From Enoplosus armatus (taxonomy: Eukaryota > Chordata > Actinopteri > Centrarchiformes > Enoplosidae), in NCBI RefSeq assembly GCF_043641665.1, contig NC_092193.1, positions 10,718,501 to 10,782,500 of the forward strand: a DNA stretch of 64,000 nt, written 5' to 3'. The position numbers and the translations under genes were made by a program. The notes below the pieces were generated by a model. The model had not been told where the DNA came from, made no database searches, and saw only the letters and a list, made by a program, of their open reading frames with translations. Below, one piece after another: positions 1 to 12,710 of this stretch (its first letter is position 1; each line of letters starts with the position of its first letter).

Positions 1-1292
1 CAACATGACTGAGCCAAAGGTACCGTGGAAATTATACTGCAGAGGGTTTTAACTTGCTGATGAATGGGCTCATCTGCAGTGATTAACCTTTAAACCCTTG
101 AATTTCTCCTTCAGTTTTCCTTTAAGTGGCAATAAATCCACATATATAATACCACATATCTACTCTGTACATTTGAAGATCTATGATGCTGATTCTGAAG
201 AAATGAAGCTCAGGATGATGTTTTATTTTCTTTTTTTAATTGGCTGCACCATTTTATCAAATAGAAATGATAGCATGATTTTATACACAGTTCTCCCACA
301 TCATTTCTATCTTTGGAAACTTTGGGATTTTCATTGAAACAGAAAATAAGATTTGATCGTATTGACCAAAGCTTGGTCACAAAATGTGCATTTTAACGGT
401 GGATTTTGTCTTCTTCTGCTTTTTTCTACTTACCCAGAATGAGAAAAATGTATGGATGCCTTTGTATGTATAATACTCCATGCTGTTTGTTGGGTAGTGA
501 TATTAGCTTAGCCTAGCTTAGCTAATTTATTGAATAGTTATGGGATCAGTACCATTAAGGATAAGAGGATACACATTCTCAAATTCTCAAGTGAGTGTTT
601 GTAGGTCTAATGTTAACATTTTTACTAAATATCAATTTTCACAAATACTTTAAACTCATTCTTGAGTTGTTGGGGAAATTAGTGATGGAATAAATAGGTT
701 TACAAAAAGTCTGACCAGACATCCATCTTTGATGTTTACACGCGCGTATTGTTATCTTTAAACATGCGTAAATACGATTTTTGGTCACTTGGAGCACAAG
801 CAAGGCCAATATTTTATCTCTATGAACACTTGAGGAACATATCTGGCTCTGTAACTGCTAAAGGTTTCTCTATGTTCACCAGCTAGTAAATAAATTTGTC
901 TGTGTGCCAGGCAGGTAGTGAACAGTAGGTTTAAAGAAAAAACGCTGCCTGCTGTGGCTGGAAACCAAAAGAAAAAGATAAAGTTGTGGTCTGTAAAACC
1001 AAAATATTGAGCTGTAAGATGCTAACAAGCTCAAGTGACCCCTTTCACATTACATGTAGTCATTTGATCCAATCAAAAATATTGATTAGAGCAGCTTTCA
1101 ACAGAGCCGCTGCTTGATCCCACAGACATTGTAATCTAGCTAAGCTGGTCTAATGTCATTGAACTTTTAAACTCTGAACAAAAGCATTAAACAGTTTCTG
1201 TGAGTAGAAGTCCTTCTGAGTAACTGGGAAACGTCAGACTCAGCTAACCCCAAACTGTTTGTGTGTAACGTCTGCATGTGTCCTCCTGTCAG
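1..1292 (+). other. adgrl2: adgrl2 intron (5' part lies outside the window)
   Basis: This stretch precedes the first visible latrophilin exon and ends in a CTGTCAG acceptor at 1286-1292. The exons for the extracellular region, the GAIN domain, TM1 and TM2 must lie upstream of the window. I see no coding exon or recognisable repeat here. The open frames present are short and lack family signatures. Confidence 0.7.
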
Positions 1293-1513
1293 CTGGTGTG
1301 CTCCATCATCGCCGGCGTCCTCCACTTCTGCTTCCTGGCTGCGTTCGCCTGGATGTGTCTGGAGGGTGTGCAGCTGTACCTCATGCTGGTCGAGGTGTTC
1401 GAGAGCGAATTCTCGCGCAGGAAGTACTACTACGTCTCTGGGTACCTCATCCCGGCCGTGGTGGTAGGCATATCGGCAGCCATCGACTACAGAAGCTACG
1501 GCACACAGCGGGC
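1293..1513 (+). CDS. adgrl2: adgrl2 coding exon: TM3, ICL2, TM4
   Basis: Phase-0 start after CTGTCAG; ends in a split Ala codon before GTAAGT. It encodes [18 protein letters not shown] (TM3, with the Cys expected to pair with ECL2), then [20 protein letters not shown], then [16 protein letters not shown] (TM4) and YRSYGTQR. Confidence 0.93.
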
Positions 1514-2886
1514 GTAAGTGTGGCATCTTTGCAGAGATTCTTCTTTTGTGGGATAAAAACCAGGAACATTAGTCCTCCCTTCTCTCCATCAAGACAGACC
1601 CACACAGCGTGCATGCATGTGCTAATGATAGTAATATCACAAAGAGTAAGTCCACCTCTGCCCCCTGGCAAATTTACACCCTGTCACTGCTAAAAGAAGA
1701 GGCTGTGAGCACAGCCGCAACATTAATGAATGCGCTGGCTTGCTGCACTGGCTCGCTGGGTTTTTATTCTTTGCGTGTGGGTAATTGCCGCCCTTGTCAG
1801 TTAAAAGTTTATGCACTTCTCCACTGGTCTTCATCCAAGCAGCAAGCTTTATGATTTGTAAGACTGCAATTCTCCAATTTATTGGATTTAAGTAAATGGT
1901 CTTTTTCAAACTCCAACATTTTATTGCTGTAGTCTTCTTTTTATGTTTCCTGGTGATAAACACAGTCCGAGGTGCAATTCATTCTTGAATCCTGTCTACA
2001 ATACACTGTTTACTGTTCAGAGTCTTAGGTACACTGTCCGACATCCCACATTTGTAGACATTTGCAGACTGTGAAGTCATGAGTCCAATAACCACTGGCT
2101 TTTAGACTGCAGCTTCTCATGGCAAGAGGCCAGGACTCCCTCAAGGTCGGGTTTTCTTCTCTGTGGTCAGAAGAGTCTCTATTCTGTATCTGTAGCCATC
2201 TGTCATCATCCGGCCAGCTCTGCTGGGCCCTGATCGATGAGACACAACTTTGTTTTGGCAATGAGATGATTTAATGAGCTGAGTATCACCTTTTGCACCC
2301 TGTAGATGCTGGCTGAGGGTTGATAACCATTTCATCTGGAGCTTCATCGGACCTGTAACCTTCATAATTGTGGTAAGTTGTAATTTTGTGCACGCGTGTG
2401 ATAACTTTTTTTCTTTTCCTTTCAAAGAAAAGCTTTGAAAACTGTTCATAGATTTTCTCTCTCTATGTGTACTGGCAGCCTCTTAGCTCTGCTTTCACCA
2501 ATCAATTTGCATGAAAGGAAAGTGGTCCCATTATAGCTGACACGAGGACATCATTGTCCACTCAGCTATGAAATCCTCTGAAATCAGAATTGGTGAGCGG
2601 TAACAACTTAAAGCTGTTTGGTCCTTGCTGTACATCTAGAGAAATCTCCCCTCCCGCAATCAGGAGGAGAAATCGTCTCAGGCATGAAGGTCATTTTCTC
2701 AGTGGGAAAACAAGGGTGATGGTGGTGGGGGTGAACATGGAAGTAATGAGTGGGTGGGCCAGACAACCATTACCACAGCTCATAGCCCTGCTGAGGATCA
2801 TGACACGTCCCCAGCCAATCCCAGCACACGGACATCTCCATCTTCACCTTTTAATATTTCATGTGGTGCACTGGGTGTTGCACAAT

Positions 2887-2918
<32 letters not shown>

Positions 2919-5243
2919 CACACGCACCTTCATGCACACAGGAATGAATGCATGCACATTGAACAAACACACACTGTGTATCCATATTTGCACATATGGT
3001 AACACACGTGTAAATCTGTCCAGAGGCTGTAAATACATGTAAAACCGAGAGAAGTGCTGCGTCGGCAGGGACGGGGTTTTTTTGGCGCTGTATTTGGAAG
3101 AGAAGTGAGAGACCTGAATATTGTACAGGACGGTCCCTCGGTGACCAGGCATGAGGGGGGAGTCCATATGTAATATGTAGTGTGCCTCAGCTTTCTGCAG
3201 AGTGCCTCCCTGCCTCCTCGCCTCGCTTTGCTGTCCGTCTGTCTGTCTGTCCCATCGGATCCGTGTCATCTCTTGCGGCTGCGTAAAATGCATCTCCAGC
3301 CACTCGACTCATGCGGACGCAAGTGGCTGGGAGACAAAACTCGGTATTACTCTAAGCTGTGATCTAAAAGCCTCTTTCTGTCTTCTTAGCCACTCCTTTT
3401 TCTTCCATCTTCCCGTGTTGGTTTCCATCTGCTTTCCACTCACACTCTCTTTGTTTCCATTTAAAGACCCCCTTTTTTTCTGTTGCCCTGTAGTGTTTCA
3501 GAATGCATCCATATGGGATGATAATGACGATCTTTCTGCTTATTTTGTGAATGAAGAATTGAAAGTGAAGTATTTGATAAACTGAGAACGCTACACTGAG
3601 ATCATTATTGCTTTGTTTTCCCGCCAGCTCATGCTTTCTGTCGGTTATTTTCCTTTATGTGCAGTAGATTGGTCACGCTTTCAAAATGCACGCTCGGAGC
3701 AGATGTGGGATAGAAGTTTTTAATAACATACAAATCCGGATATATACTTATTTTTCATTGGATATACAGAAGTGCATTTCAAAGGTTTAATATGGCATCG
3801 GGCCAAATTGAAGCACATCTCCTCCCTTTCCCTCGGTGGCCATGGGCCCTCCGGTGCTTACAGAGAGACATCCTGAAAGCATGGAAACCTTTCTGGATGT
3901 ATGGCTTGAATCACTTAAATGTTTTTCCTGGCTTCAGTGAAAAATTGTTTCTAAAATATGGCACTGGGCTCCGTTCTTTTCCTCTCTGTGTTTTTCTGGA
4001 GCTTTTGTCCGCGGTACATCAGATGTGTTTGGACTTCATCAGATATACATTCTCATATTCAGGGATTTGCACTCTGGGATTGACTATAATGTCAAACAAG
4101 AGAGGGAAGAGAAACTTGCAGTGCAGCTTATGTTGAAGGCCAGAGCTGTGTGAAGTAGACCAAAGCGTTAACCTCCCACTGTTGTTTTTCTCTTTGGAAG
4201 CCAGCGTACTTTATGATCTACACTGAGGCATTACATTTTCTTACTCCTCTCGGTAAAGGTATGCTTGTGTTGACGCCAAAACCACCGCAGATTAAGCAAT
4301 ACTCTAAATCAATGTGAAATACAACTACGTGGGGTTAGCAACCAGTGGTGGAATGTAACTGAGTACATTTACTCAAGTAAGCACAAATTTGACCGCACTA
4401 GTACTTTACTTTAGTATTTTCTTTTCATGCCACTTTATACTTCTACTCCACTACATTTATTTGACAGCCTACAAAGAGTTTTGCATACAAAACACATGAA
4501 GAGCTCATAAAATATGATCCTTTGTTATTGATTAAACTACCCAACAGTATATACAAGTAGAGCCGACACAATCTGTTGATGAATCAATTAGTTGAAAATT
4601 AATTGACAACTATTCCAGACATTTCAAGGTTCCAGCCTCTTAAATGTGAGGATTTGCTGCTTTTCCTTTCCATTATTTTAATAATTTCAGTTTTTTCTTA
4701 ATGATTTTGAGGTTCGGGCTGTTGGTTGGACCAAACGTGTGAAGGTGTCGCTTTGAGCTCTTTTGGGTTTATTGTGATGAGCATTTCTCACAATACACTC
4801 AACCAACTACAACAGTAATATGTTGCTTTCACATTAATGAATGACTAATAATAACGTAATGATATAATATATAATAGTATAACAGTCAGAGGGGACATTT
4901 TTCTGCATTGAGTGCTTCTACTTTTAATACTTTAAGTACATTTCCCTGATTATGCTGACACTTGTAATGGAGTATTTATTCAGTGTGGTATTAGTACTTT
5001 TACATAAGTAAAGGATCTGAATGCTTCCTCCAACAGGAATTGGATACTTTTCTGAGTGCAGTCTGTTAACCGTGATATGCGTCTGTTTTGACAGGTCAAT
5101 GTCATCTTCCTGGTGGTGACGATGTTCAAGATGGTGAAGCACTCCACCTCCATGAAACCCGACTCGTCCAGGCTGGGGGGTATCAGGTGAGGGGTGTTGC
5201 TCTGGGAGATTAGGTGGCCTCACTGTGGTTGCTTGCTCCCTCG

Positions 5244-5277
<34 letters not shown>

Positions 5278-8200
5278 TGTGTGTGTGAAAAGAAAAATAA
5301 TATTCACCATTACTGCTTTTGCCTCCCTCCTGAGATTTCAAAAGCTGCATTTGACCGACATGTTTATTTGATTTTCTCGTCTCTTAAACCCGACCATGCC
5401 AATATTTTTTTCCCTTTCAGATTTTATTTCGGTCCGTATAGATAGTGCCTTTTTAGTTCATTTTATGATTTTAGTATTTGCACTAGACGGGGTTATATTG
5501 CCTTTTTTTATTTCTTCATAACTGCATTTCTGACCTTTGGTGTCTTTTTGCTCCTGTGCTGGCATAGTTTACAGACTTCCTTGGAAGATGGATTCAACTA
5601 TATGCCTCGTAGATTTAAAGAACCAAACCCCTCCATCTGTCCTCTTCCAGCGAGGCTGCATTTGCTTGATAAAAAGTCCCTGTACATTTCTGTGCCTGGA
5701 TTCTTGTTCAACAATATGTTTGAGGGCAGGCCAACACATGTTATGTGGGCGCTTGATTTTTTATTCAGCCACTCTGATTTTGGTCCAAACTGGGGGAAAA
5801 AAAGGCTTTCAGGTTTGTTTTTAGCACACAGGAAACCTGCATGTGTGGATGCTGGATTTCACACATTATCTTAAGAAGTCAAAACTCATTAACTGTCATT
5901 AATTAGGGTCTACCTCAAATCCGCAATGTGTTGAGTTTCTGTGTCAAATGTGGTAACTGGTATTAAAAAAAGTGAAATAATTGGTTGCATTTTGTGTGAT
6001 TATTCTGACAAAAACAAATAGTATTCTCGTATAAAGAGCACCAAAAAATTGGACAGCAACTCTAATCAGCGCTGCCTGTGTTTTTTTCTGTGGATCCTCT
6101 CTCGGTGACTCGCTGTTGTCCCATTTCTTCTCTCCTCTCCGTGCCTGCCGTATCTCTCCCGGGGTGGCTCACTTCTCTCTTGTATATCAATAACGACCAG
6201 CCATCGTCATTGAAAGTGACTGTGAAGTTATCTTATTTCCTCTAGGCTTTCCTGGAAGCCGCCAAGGAAAAAACGTGCTGCGTTTGCAGTCTCTTCAGTC
6301 AACAACTCCAAAGAAGACCAAGGAATTATTTCTTTGACTCAGTGTCAAATACAAAAGGCACATTCATTCCTAAACTTTGTATCATCAGCATTTATACACT
6401 CTTGGATGCCGCCGCCGCTAGTGCGACTTGTCTAAAAAGGACAAATAGCAAATGAGGGTATTTTTTCCTAACAAGCTGCTGTCCAGGAACAGAGAAACGT
6501 CAAACCAAGCAAAGATGAAATCTACTGCAATTTTGCTGTTTTAGTAGTTAACGTCACTCTTCTTTCTCTTTCGCAGGTCGTGGGTGTTGGGAGCGTTTGC
6601 CCTACTTTGTCTGTTGGGGCTCACGTGGTCCTTTGGCTTGTTCTTCCTCAATGAATCCTCCATTGTGATGGCTTACCTCTTCACCATCTTCAACACCCTG
6701 CAAGGGATGTTCATCTTCATCTTCCACTGCCTCCTCCAGAAAAAGGTATGATTTCGTCCTCCGTCACTCTTCTGAGATTGTTGTTGATCAATTCTAATCA
6801 ATTAAACATGTAATTTGCTTCTTCCAGTTGATTAAATGTGAGGATTTGCGGTTTTTATCTGTTTTATTTATCTGTAAATTGAATATTCTTTGGACTAAAA
6901 ACAAGAAATATGAAGACATCACCTTGGAAATAGTGTTTTATTTTATTTTTTTACAATTTTACTCACATTTCATAGACTATACAAATAATGAATTAAAGAA
7001 AAAGAAAGAATAATTACTCAATAATAATTACTTATAATTACTCATTAAAGCGACTTTTCAAGCAAAAATACCAAAAATCTGCTTGTTTCAGCTTCTCAGA
7101 TGTGAGAATTTGTTGCCTTTCTTTGTCATATATTATAATAAATTGAGGTTTTAGACTGTTGGTCTAACGAAGCAAGACATTTTGAAGATGTCACCTACGG
7201 CCTTGTCTGACATTTTATAGGCAAAACAAATTGAGGAAATGATCTTCAGATTAATTGATAATGAAAATGATCATTAGTGGCTGAATTACTTTCATACAAT
7301 TCCAATTTGGCACTTCCAAGATTTGTTTCTTTCCAAATCTGTCTAATCCAATGCAGGTGTGAATTTGTTAATATTTCTATTGTGACATTTTGAGATTTTG
7401 CACGAGGCATTTTATACATTCTCACTTGGCGAAACCGATATCAAAGGGCGTCCTCTCTACAATATTTCAACGTGTTATCACAGTGTTTGTTTGTTATCCT
7501 TGTCCTCACCGATATGGCATTTAAACTGCTGTCAGCTCGGTGGCATTTGATAAAGATTTGGGATTTGCATCAGTCATGGTGATGCAGTAACCACTGCCAC
7601 AGCCTGTCGCCTCTCAGCTGAACCTGTCGGCCGGCTGAAGCCTTTCTGTGTGGAGTTTGTATGTTCTCCCGATGCAGTTTCGGTTAATTGCCGACTCTAA
7701 ATTGCCAATAGGTGTGATTGTGAATGGTTATCTGTCTTGATGTGTCAGCCCAGTGATTGGCTGGCAACCTGTCCAGAGACCCTCAAGGCGGTATAACTAA
7801 TGGATGGATGGGTCTCTCATGGGGGGACTATGTAGTTGTCTGTGTGCTCAGTCCTGTCCTGATCTTTCGTTCCTATGCAGGTCCGCAAAGAGTACAGCAA
7901 ATGTTTCCGTCAGTCCCAGTGCTGCGGCACGCTTCCGCCCGAGGGCCCCCACAGTTCAGCCAAGACAGCCACGTCTCGATCCACGGCCCGCTACTCATCT
8001 GCAACACAGGTACATGCCTGGAACAGAGATGTCAGGGTTTGGGATTTATAACCTATGTGTGAAAAGGTTTGTATGTAAAGGAACTCCAGTTAATTATATG
8101 TCCGTGGATTTTGTTTTTATGTTTTGTGGACCTTTTTATATATAGTATAAGTAAAGTATATATTTGGGACCCATTTTTAAAGATTTATGCCATAAGGGAC

Positions 8201-11200
8201 AAACGGGCTTGAGGCTGAGAGCCACAGAGAGGCTGTGGAAGTGAGACAGTATTGAGAGGCGGACTAACACAGGGTTGGTTCTGGTCTTTTTATAGAATTT
8301 GCTGACAATAAGGAAAGTATAGGATATCACCAGCCTTATCCTTAAGTAGAGACTCAAACTTCTCACCTTATTTCCAACCTTTCACTTGAGTTTTATCATT
8401 GTGAAGTGGTGCCTCTTGATTCTACACCGTTTGAACATTGTAATAGAAATTTCTGTGCAGTACTTTATTTCACTTTGTAATGTTAAACACAAGCTGTTAG
8501 ACCGCCAAGGTTATACTGTATGTCAATTCTCAGATGAGTCTGACATATTTTAACAATGAAATGTTATAGTACAGTGTAGCTAGCATGAGTATTTAAAGTT
8601 TTCTTTTTAAATGTTAATTTATACCTTTTATCATGGCTGGGAGAGACAAACTATTTGAAAAGATAGGGCCAATATCTCAAATTACAAGTTGTACGATTCT
8701 TGGAGTATCCATTTTTGGTATCGGTTGAATCAATAGCTCGTGCTTTTTTTTCTTTTCTTTTTTTTACCGTAGCGCTCATCAAGCAGTGAGTTAGTTGAAT
8801 CTATTATACAAATGTAGGTTTGAATCACATAGCCACTCAATACTCAGGGCCGGAAGCAGAAGAAATAACAGCGGCACCATGTTGAGTCCTGATCAATGGC
8901 CGCTTTCTGTCTCCACCCAGAGCCGCATCAGGCGGATGTGGAACGACACTGTGAGGAAGCAGTCGGAGTCCTCCTTCATCTCAGGAGACATAAACAGCAC
9001 ATCGACACTCAACCAGGGTAAGCGACCGCTTCTTCCACCGCCACCAGGCGAGACACGTACACCATTCTCTTTGTGACGACGCACAATAAACACTTCAGTG
9101 GATGCAGCTTACAAAAGAGGAAGATAAGTCCCCATTTAATGTTGCACTTCTCTTACTGTTAAGCAATAACAGTGTTAAATGCAGTCTGTTCACAGCATTC
9201 CTCCTGCACTTTCCTGCTTCACTGGGATCATGTGAAAGGACAGGAATAGAGACAGAAAGGAAGTGTGATATTTCGTGTGGTGTAAAATGTTACAGATGAG
9301 GACTTGAGTTCAAATCCTGACTGGAGACAATCACGGTGCGGCAGCCTCCTCGCTCATCTTCACCCCCAGAGTGATTGTCAGGATGAAGGTCGGGGTTTGG
9401 GGAGATGAGCAAAGTCAGGCTGAGGTCAGAGCAGGTTTTTGGGAGGGATCCCGGCATCGTGAAGCTCAGGCTCCAGAGTGTGCCAGAGCAGATTTGGCTG
9501 TTGTTATGAATTAGATTTTTATTTTTAAAAAACACACACGAGCCAGATGCCGCAGAGTTTCTCAGCGATCCGTCCAAATGACTGAGGATAGTTATTACAT
9601 TGTTGACGATTTACACAAGCATGCTGACGATGATAGGGATACTGTATTATTCATGGCAGGCCACTTAGACATGTTTTGTCTGGTGTTTCGACTGGATGAG
9701 TTTGTTTAGATGAATTTGTTTCACATAAACACTGGAGCTGATTGTGTTGCTATGCTTTGGTCAACTCTTGTCGTGACGATATTGTTTGTCAGTTACATCA
9801 GCCGACTGTTTGGATAATGTCCTGCTTTGACCAGCGTTTCTATGGCTGCTTTGTCCATAATAGAAGGCAGGTCATAAATCTTTTGTGGTGTCAGATTTTG
9901 GATGGCGAATGTCAAGTGTTTGTTTATGTGGACAGCTACACAGTGCACCACCACAGACATTCGAGTACAGTACCTCGAGCTCTTTTTCCTCAACTGTTTT
10001 TTCTCCCTCCTGATTTTTCTCCCTCTCTCTCTCCCTCTCTCTCTCTTTCTCTTCCTGTTATTTCAGGGATGACTGGCAACTACCTCCTAACTAACCCTCT
10101 CCTCCGAACCCACGACACTAACCCTTATAACAACCTGCTGGCAGAAACTGTGGTCTGCAACACCCCCTCTCCACCGGCCTTTCACTCCCCAGGTGCACAT
10201 CCACCCTCCACCTTTATTCTTACGTAGAGTTTTGTGTTTGTTTTAAAGCAAAACTTTGGAAAATACACATATTCGCTTTCTGGGAGCGAGTTAGATGAAA
10301 GGATCTATGCCACTCTCATGCCTGTCCGTTAAATATAAGGCTACCAGTTGGCTTAGCTTAGCACAAAGACTGGAAACGGGGAAACAGCTACCAGTTTATA
10401 TCACGTTTGTTTAATCCATACAAAAAAATGACAATTTGCTGGTGGACTATTTCTTGGCTCTGAGCAGTTGCTTGGCAACCAACGGAGTCTCAAAGAAGTT
10501 GTTGGTCATGACCAAGAAATAATTCAGCACATACTCGTACTGTTAAATGTTTTTACATGTCAGTTTTTGTACGGATTACACAAAGGAGAAATAACATGCA
10601 GGTAGATGAATTTCGAGCCAGGCTAGCCGTTTCCCCCTGTTTCCAGTCTTTGTGCTAAGCTAAGCTAACCGGCAGCTGGCTGTAGCTTCATATTAAACGA
10701 ACAGATATGAGAGTTAGATGAGAGATCTTTCTCATCTAACTCTCTCTTTTTAAGTGTGTTAGATTTATTAAAAACATGAAAAATCTTGAGGTTGTGCCTC
10801 TGACACAGCATGCATTGAAAATGTTGAGAATAATTACCCTAGATTTTACCGTTTGTTCTTCTTCACTCACACCTTCTCTGTATTTCCAGTAGTTCTTATC
10901 TGCGCGAGTTTCTCCTTTGTAAACACAGGAGGAGATAAACTCAAGAGACGTCAATGCTATCTTATCTCGTCTCCCGAGCAGTCATGTGGAAATTCCTCTC
11001 TGTTGAATATGAGCTGCACACGTTGGTCCGAATCATTTCTGCTGTTACCTCCTATTCATGGATGATACAGTGTCTTAATGTTAAAATCTTTACATTTCAT
11101 TTACTTAGTTAGAGCGATTTAACTCATGTCAGTGTTTATGATGACCTAGTTCCTCACTGGCAGAGCAAAAGACACCCAATCAAAGAGGAAAAAAAAAAAA

Positions 11201-11552
11201 AACTGAAGCTCATGACGCAATGCGGGCAGAGTCATAGCCCTCAGATATTCACAGGCATTTGATGATAAAAGAGAATATAGAAAAACGGGCAGTATGGCAT
11301 TGTGTAAGTGTGTATGGAGAGGGTTTGCAGTAACATATAGCTTTAACCTGCTGCAGTCATCAAGGTCTTGTTTTGAGCTCACTCACTGCACAATGAGAGC
11401 ACTTCACACTCAGAGATAATGAAGCAGGGTCGGGACCAAACAATGTTGGCACAGAAAATCAAAGATGTTTTGTGAATGTTTTATTTTTTATTTCTGTGTG
11501 TGTGTGAGCTCTACAGCAACCGAGCAGCTCAGACACCGAAGTCAGTGTGTGT

Positions 11553-11589
<37 letters not shown>

Positions 11590-12448
11590 TGTGCAGGCAG
11601 CTTGTGCTTTATGTTAACATTGGAGCGCCAGAGAGACAGATAGAAAGTGGCGATAATAAATAAGCAGGTCATTTTAATGTCGGCACAAATATCTCCCTCA
11701 CCTGTAGAACCCCCCCCGGCCCGAGCCGAACCGAACCGCTGTATTTAGCCGTGTTCAAACACAGGAGCAACAGTAGATCAGGAAGATGTGACAAAAACTC
11801 AAAGATTTAACACATGGAAACTAGTTTGAGGGTAGCAGGCAACAGTATGACACACAAATGTCAAAACCCGGTGTGAAGATCACCAACCAAGTATGAAATA
11901 CACACCGAGAGACTGTCAAGTTTAACATAAAGCGTCTTCAAAATGTCTGTCTGCTATAGTCATTACATTTAGCTCCTGCAAAAGGATGAGCGTGTCTTCC
12001 ATTATAGGTGTATTAATACTAAGTAATACTCTGCAGATGTTCATGCGATGCAGTAAAATCGGTGAGGGGAACATCTTGGATGAATCTCTGCTGGAACGGT
12101 TCCCAGAGTGCAGCTGTCGTCGTGTCCAGTTGAATTCTGTTCACATCATTTCCCCTGCTCCCAGTAGACAATACCTGTCTGCAATAAAATCACTGCCGGC
12201 GCATAAACAAATGCAAATTTGGAAGTAGGTTCTATTCAGAGAAGTGTCTAATAATCCCCCCTCCCTCGTTTTTTGCCCTTTTGCTCTCTGTGCTCCTTTC
12301 ACCCTTTAGAAAGTCTTTGATGTTGTTTTTAGAGCTTTTTTTCAGTTGTTGTCATCCATTTTCTGACACACTCGTTTGAAACTGAAGACTACAGTTTCCC
12401 CTTTTTTTGAGTGCAATGACTGCCTGTGATGACCCCCCCCCCCCCCAC

Positions 12449-12489
<41 letters not shown>

Positions 12490-12649
12490 CACTCACACAC
12501 TCCTCGCCCTACAAAATGTCAGCCTTTCACTTACAGGCTCACAGTGTACCCAGTAAATAAAATCCTCATATCAAATCCAACTGGCCCTTTTCACTTTCAT
12601 CCTGCTACTTGAGCTTAGTCATAGGGCTGCGCAAAATTAGAGTACTCTG

Positions 12650-12710
<61 letters not shown>

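Noticed and set aside
2590..3293. Open frames of about 145-150 codons on both strands
   Set aside because: Both translate the CA/GT microsatellite (poly-His-Thr or poly-Val-Cys) and have no homology; they lie within an adgrl2 intron.
7581..7660. Possible tRNA gene in the head of the SINE-like repeat
   Set aside because: No complete cloverleaf or intact A and B boxes could be read; it is at best a decayed tRNA-derived SINE head.
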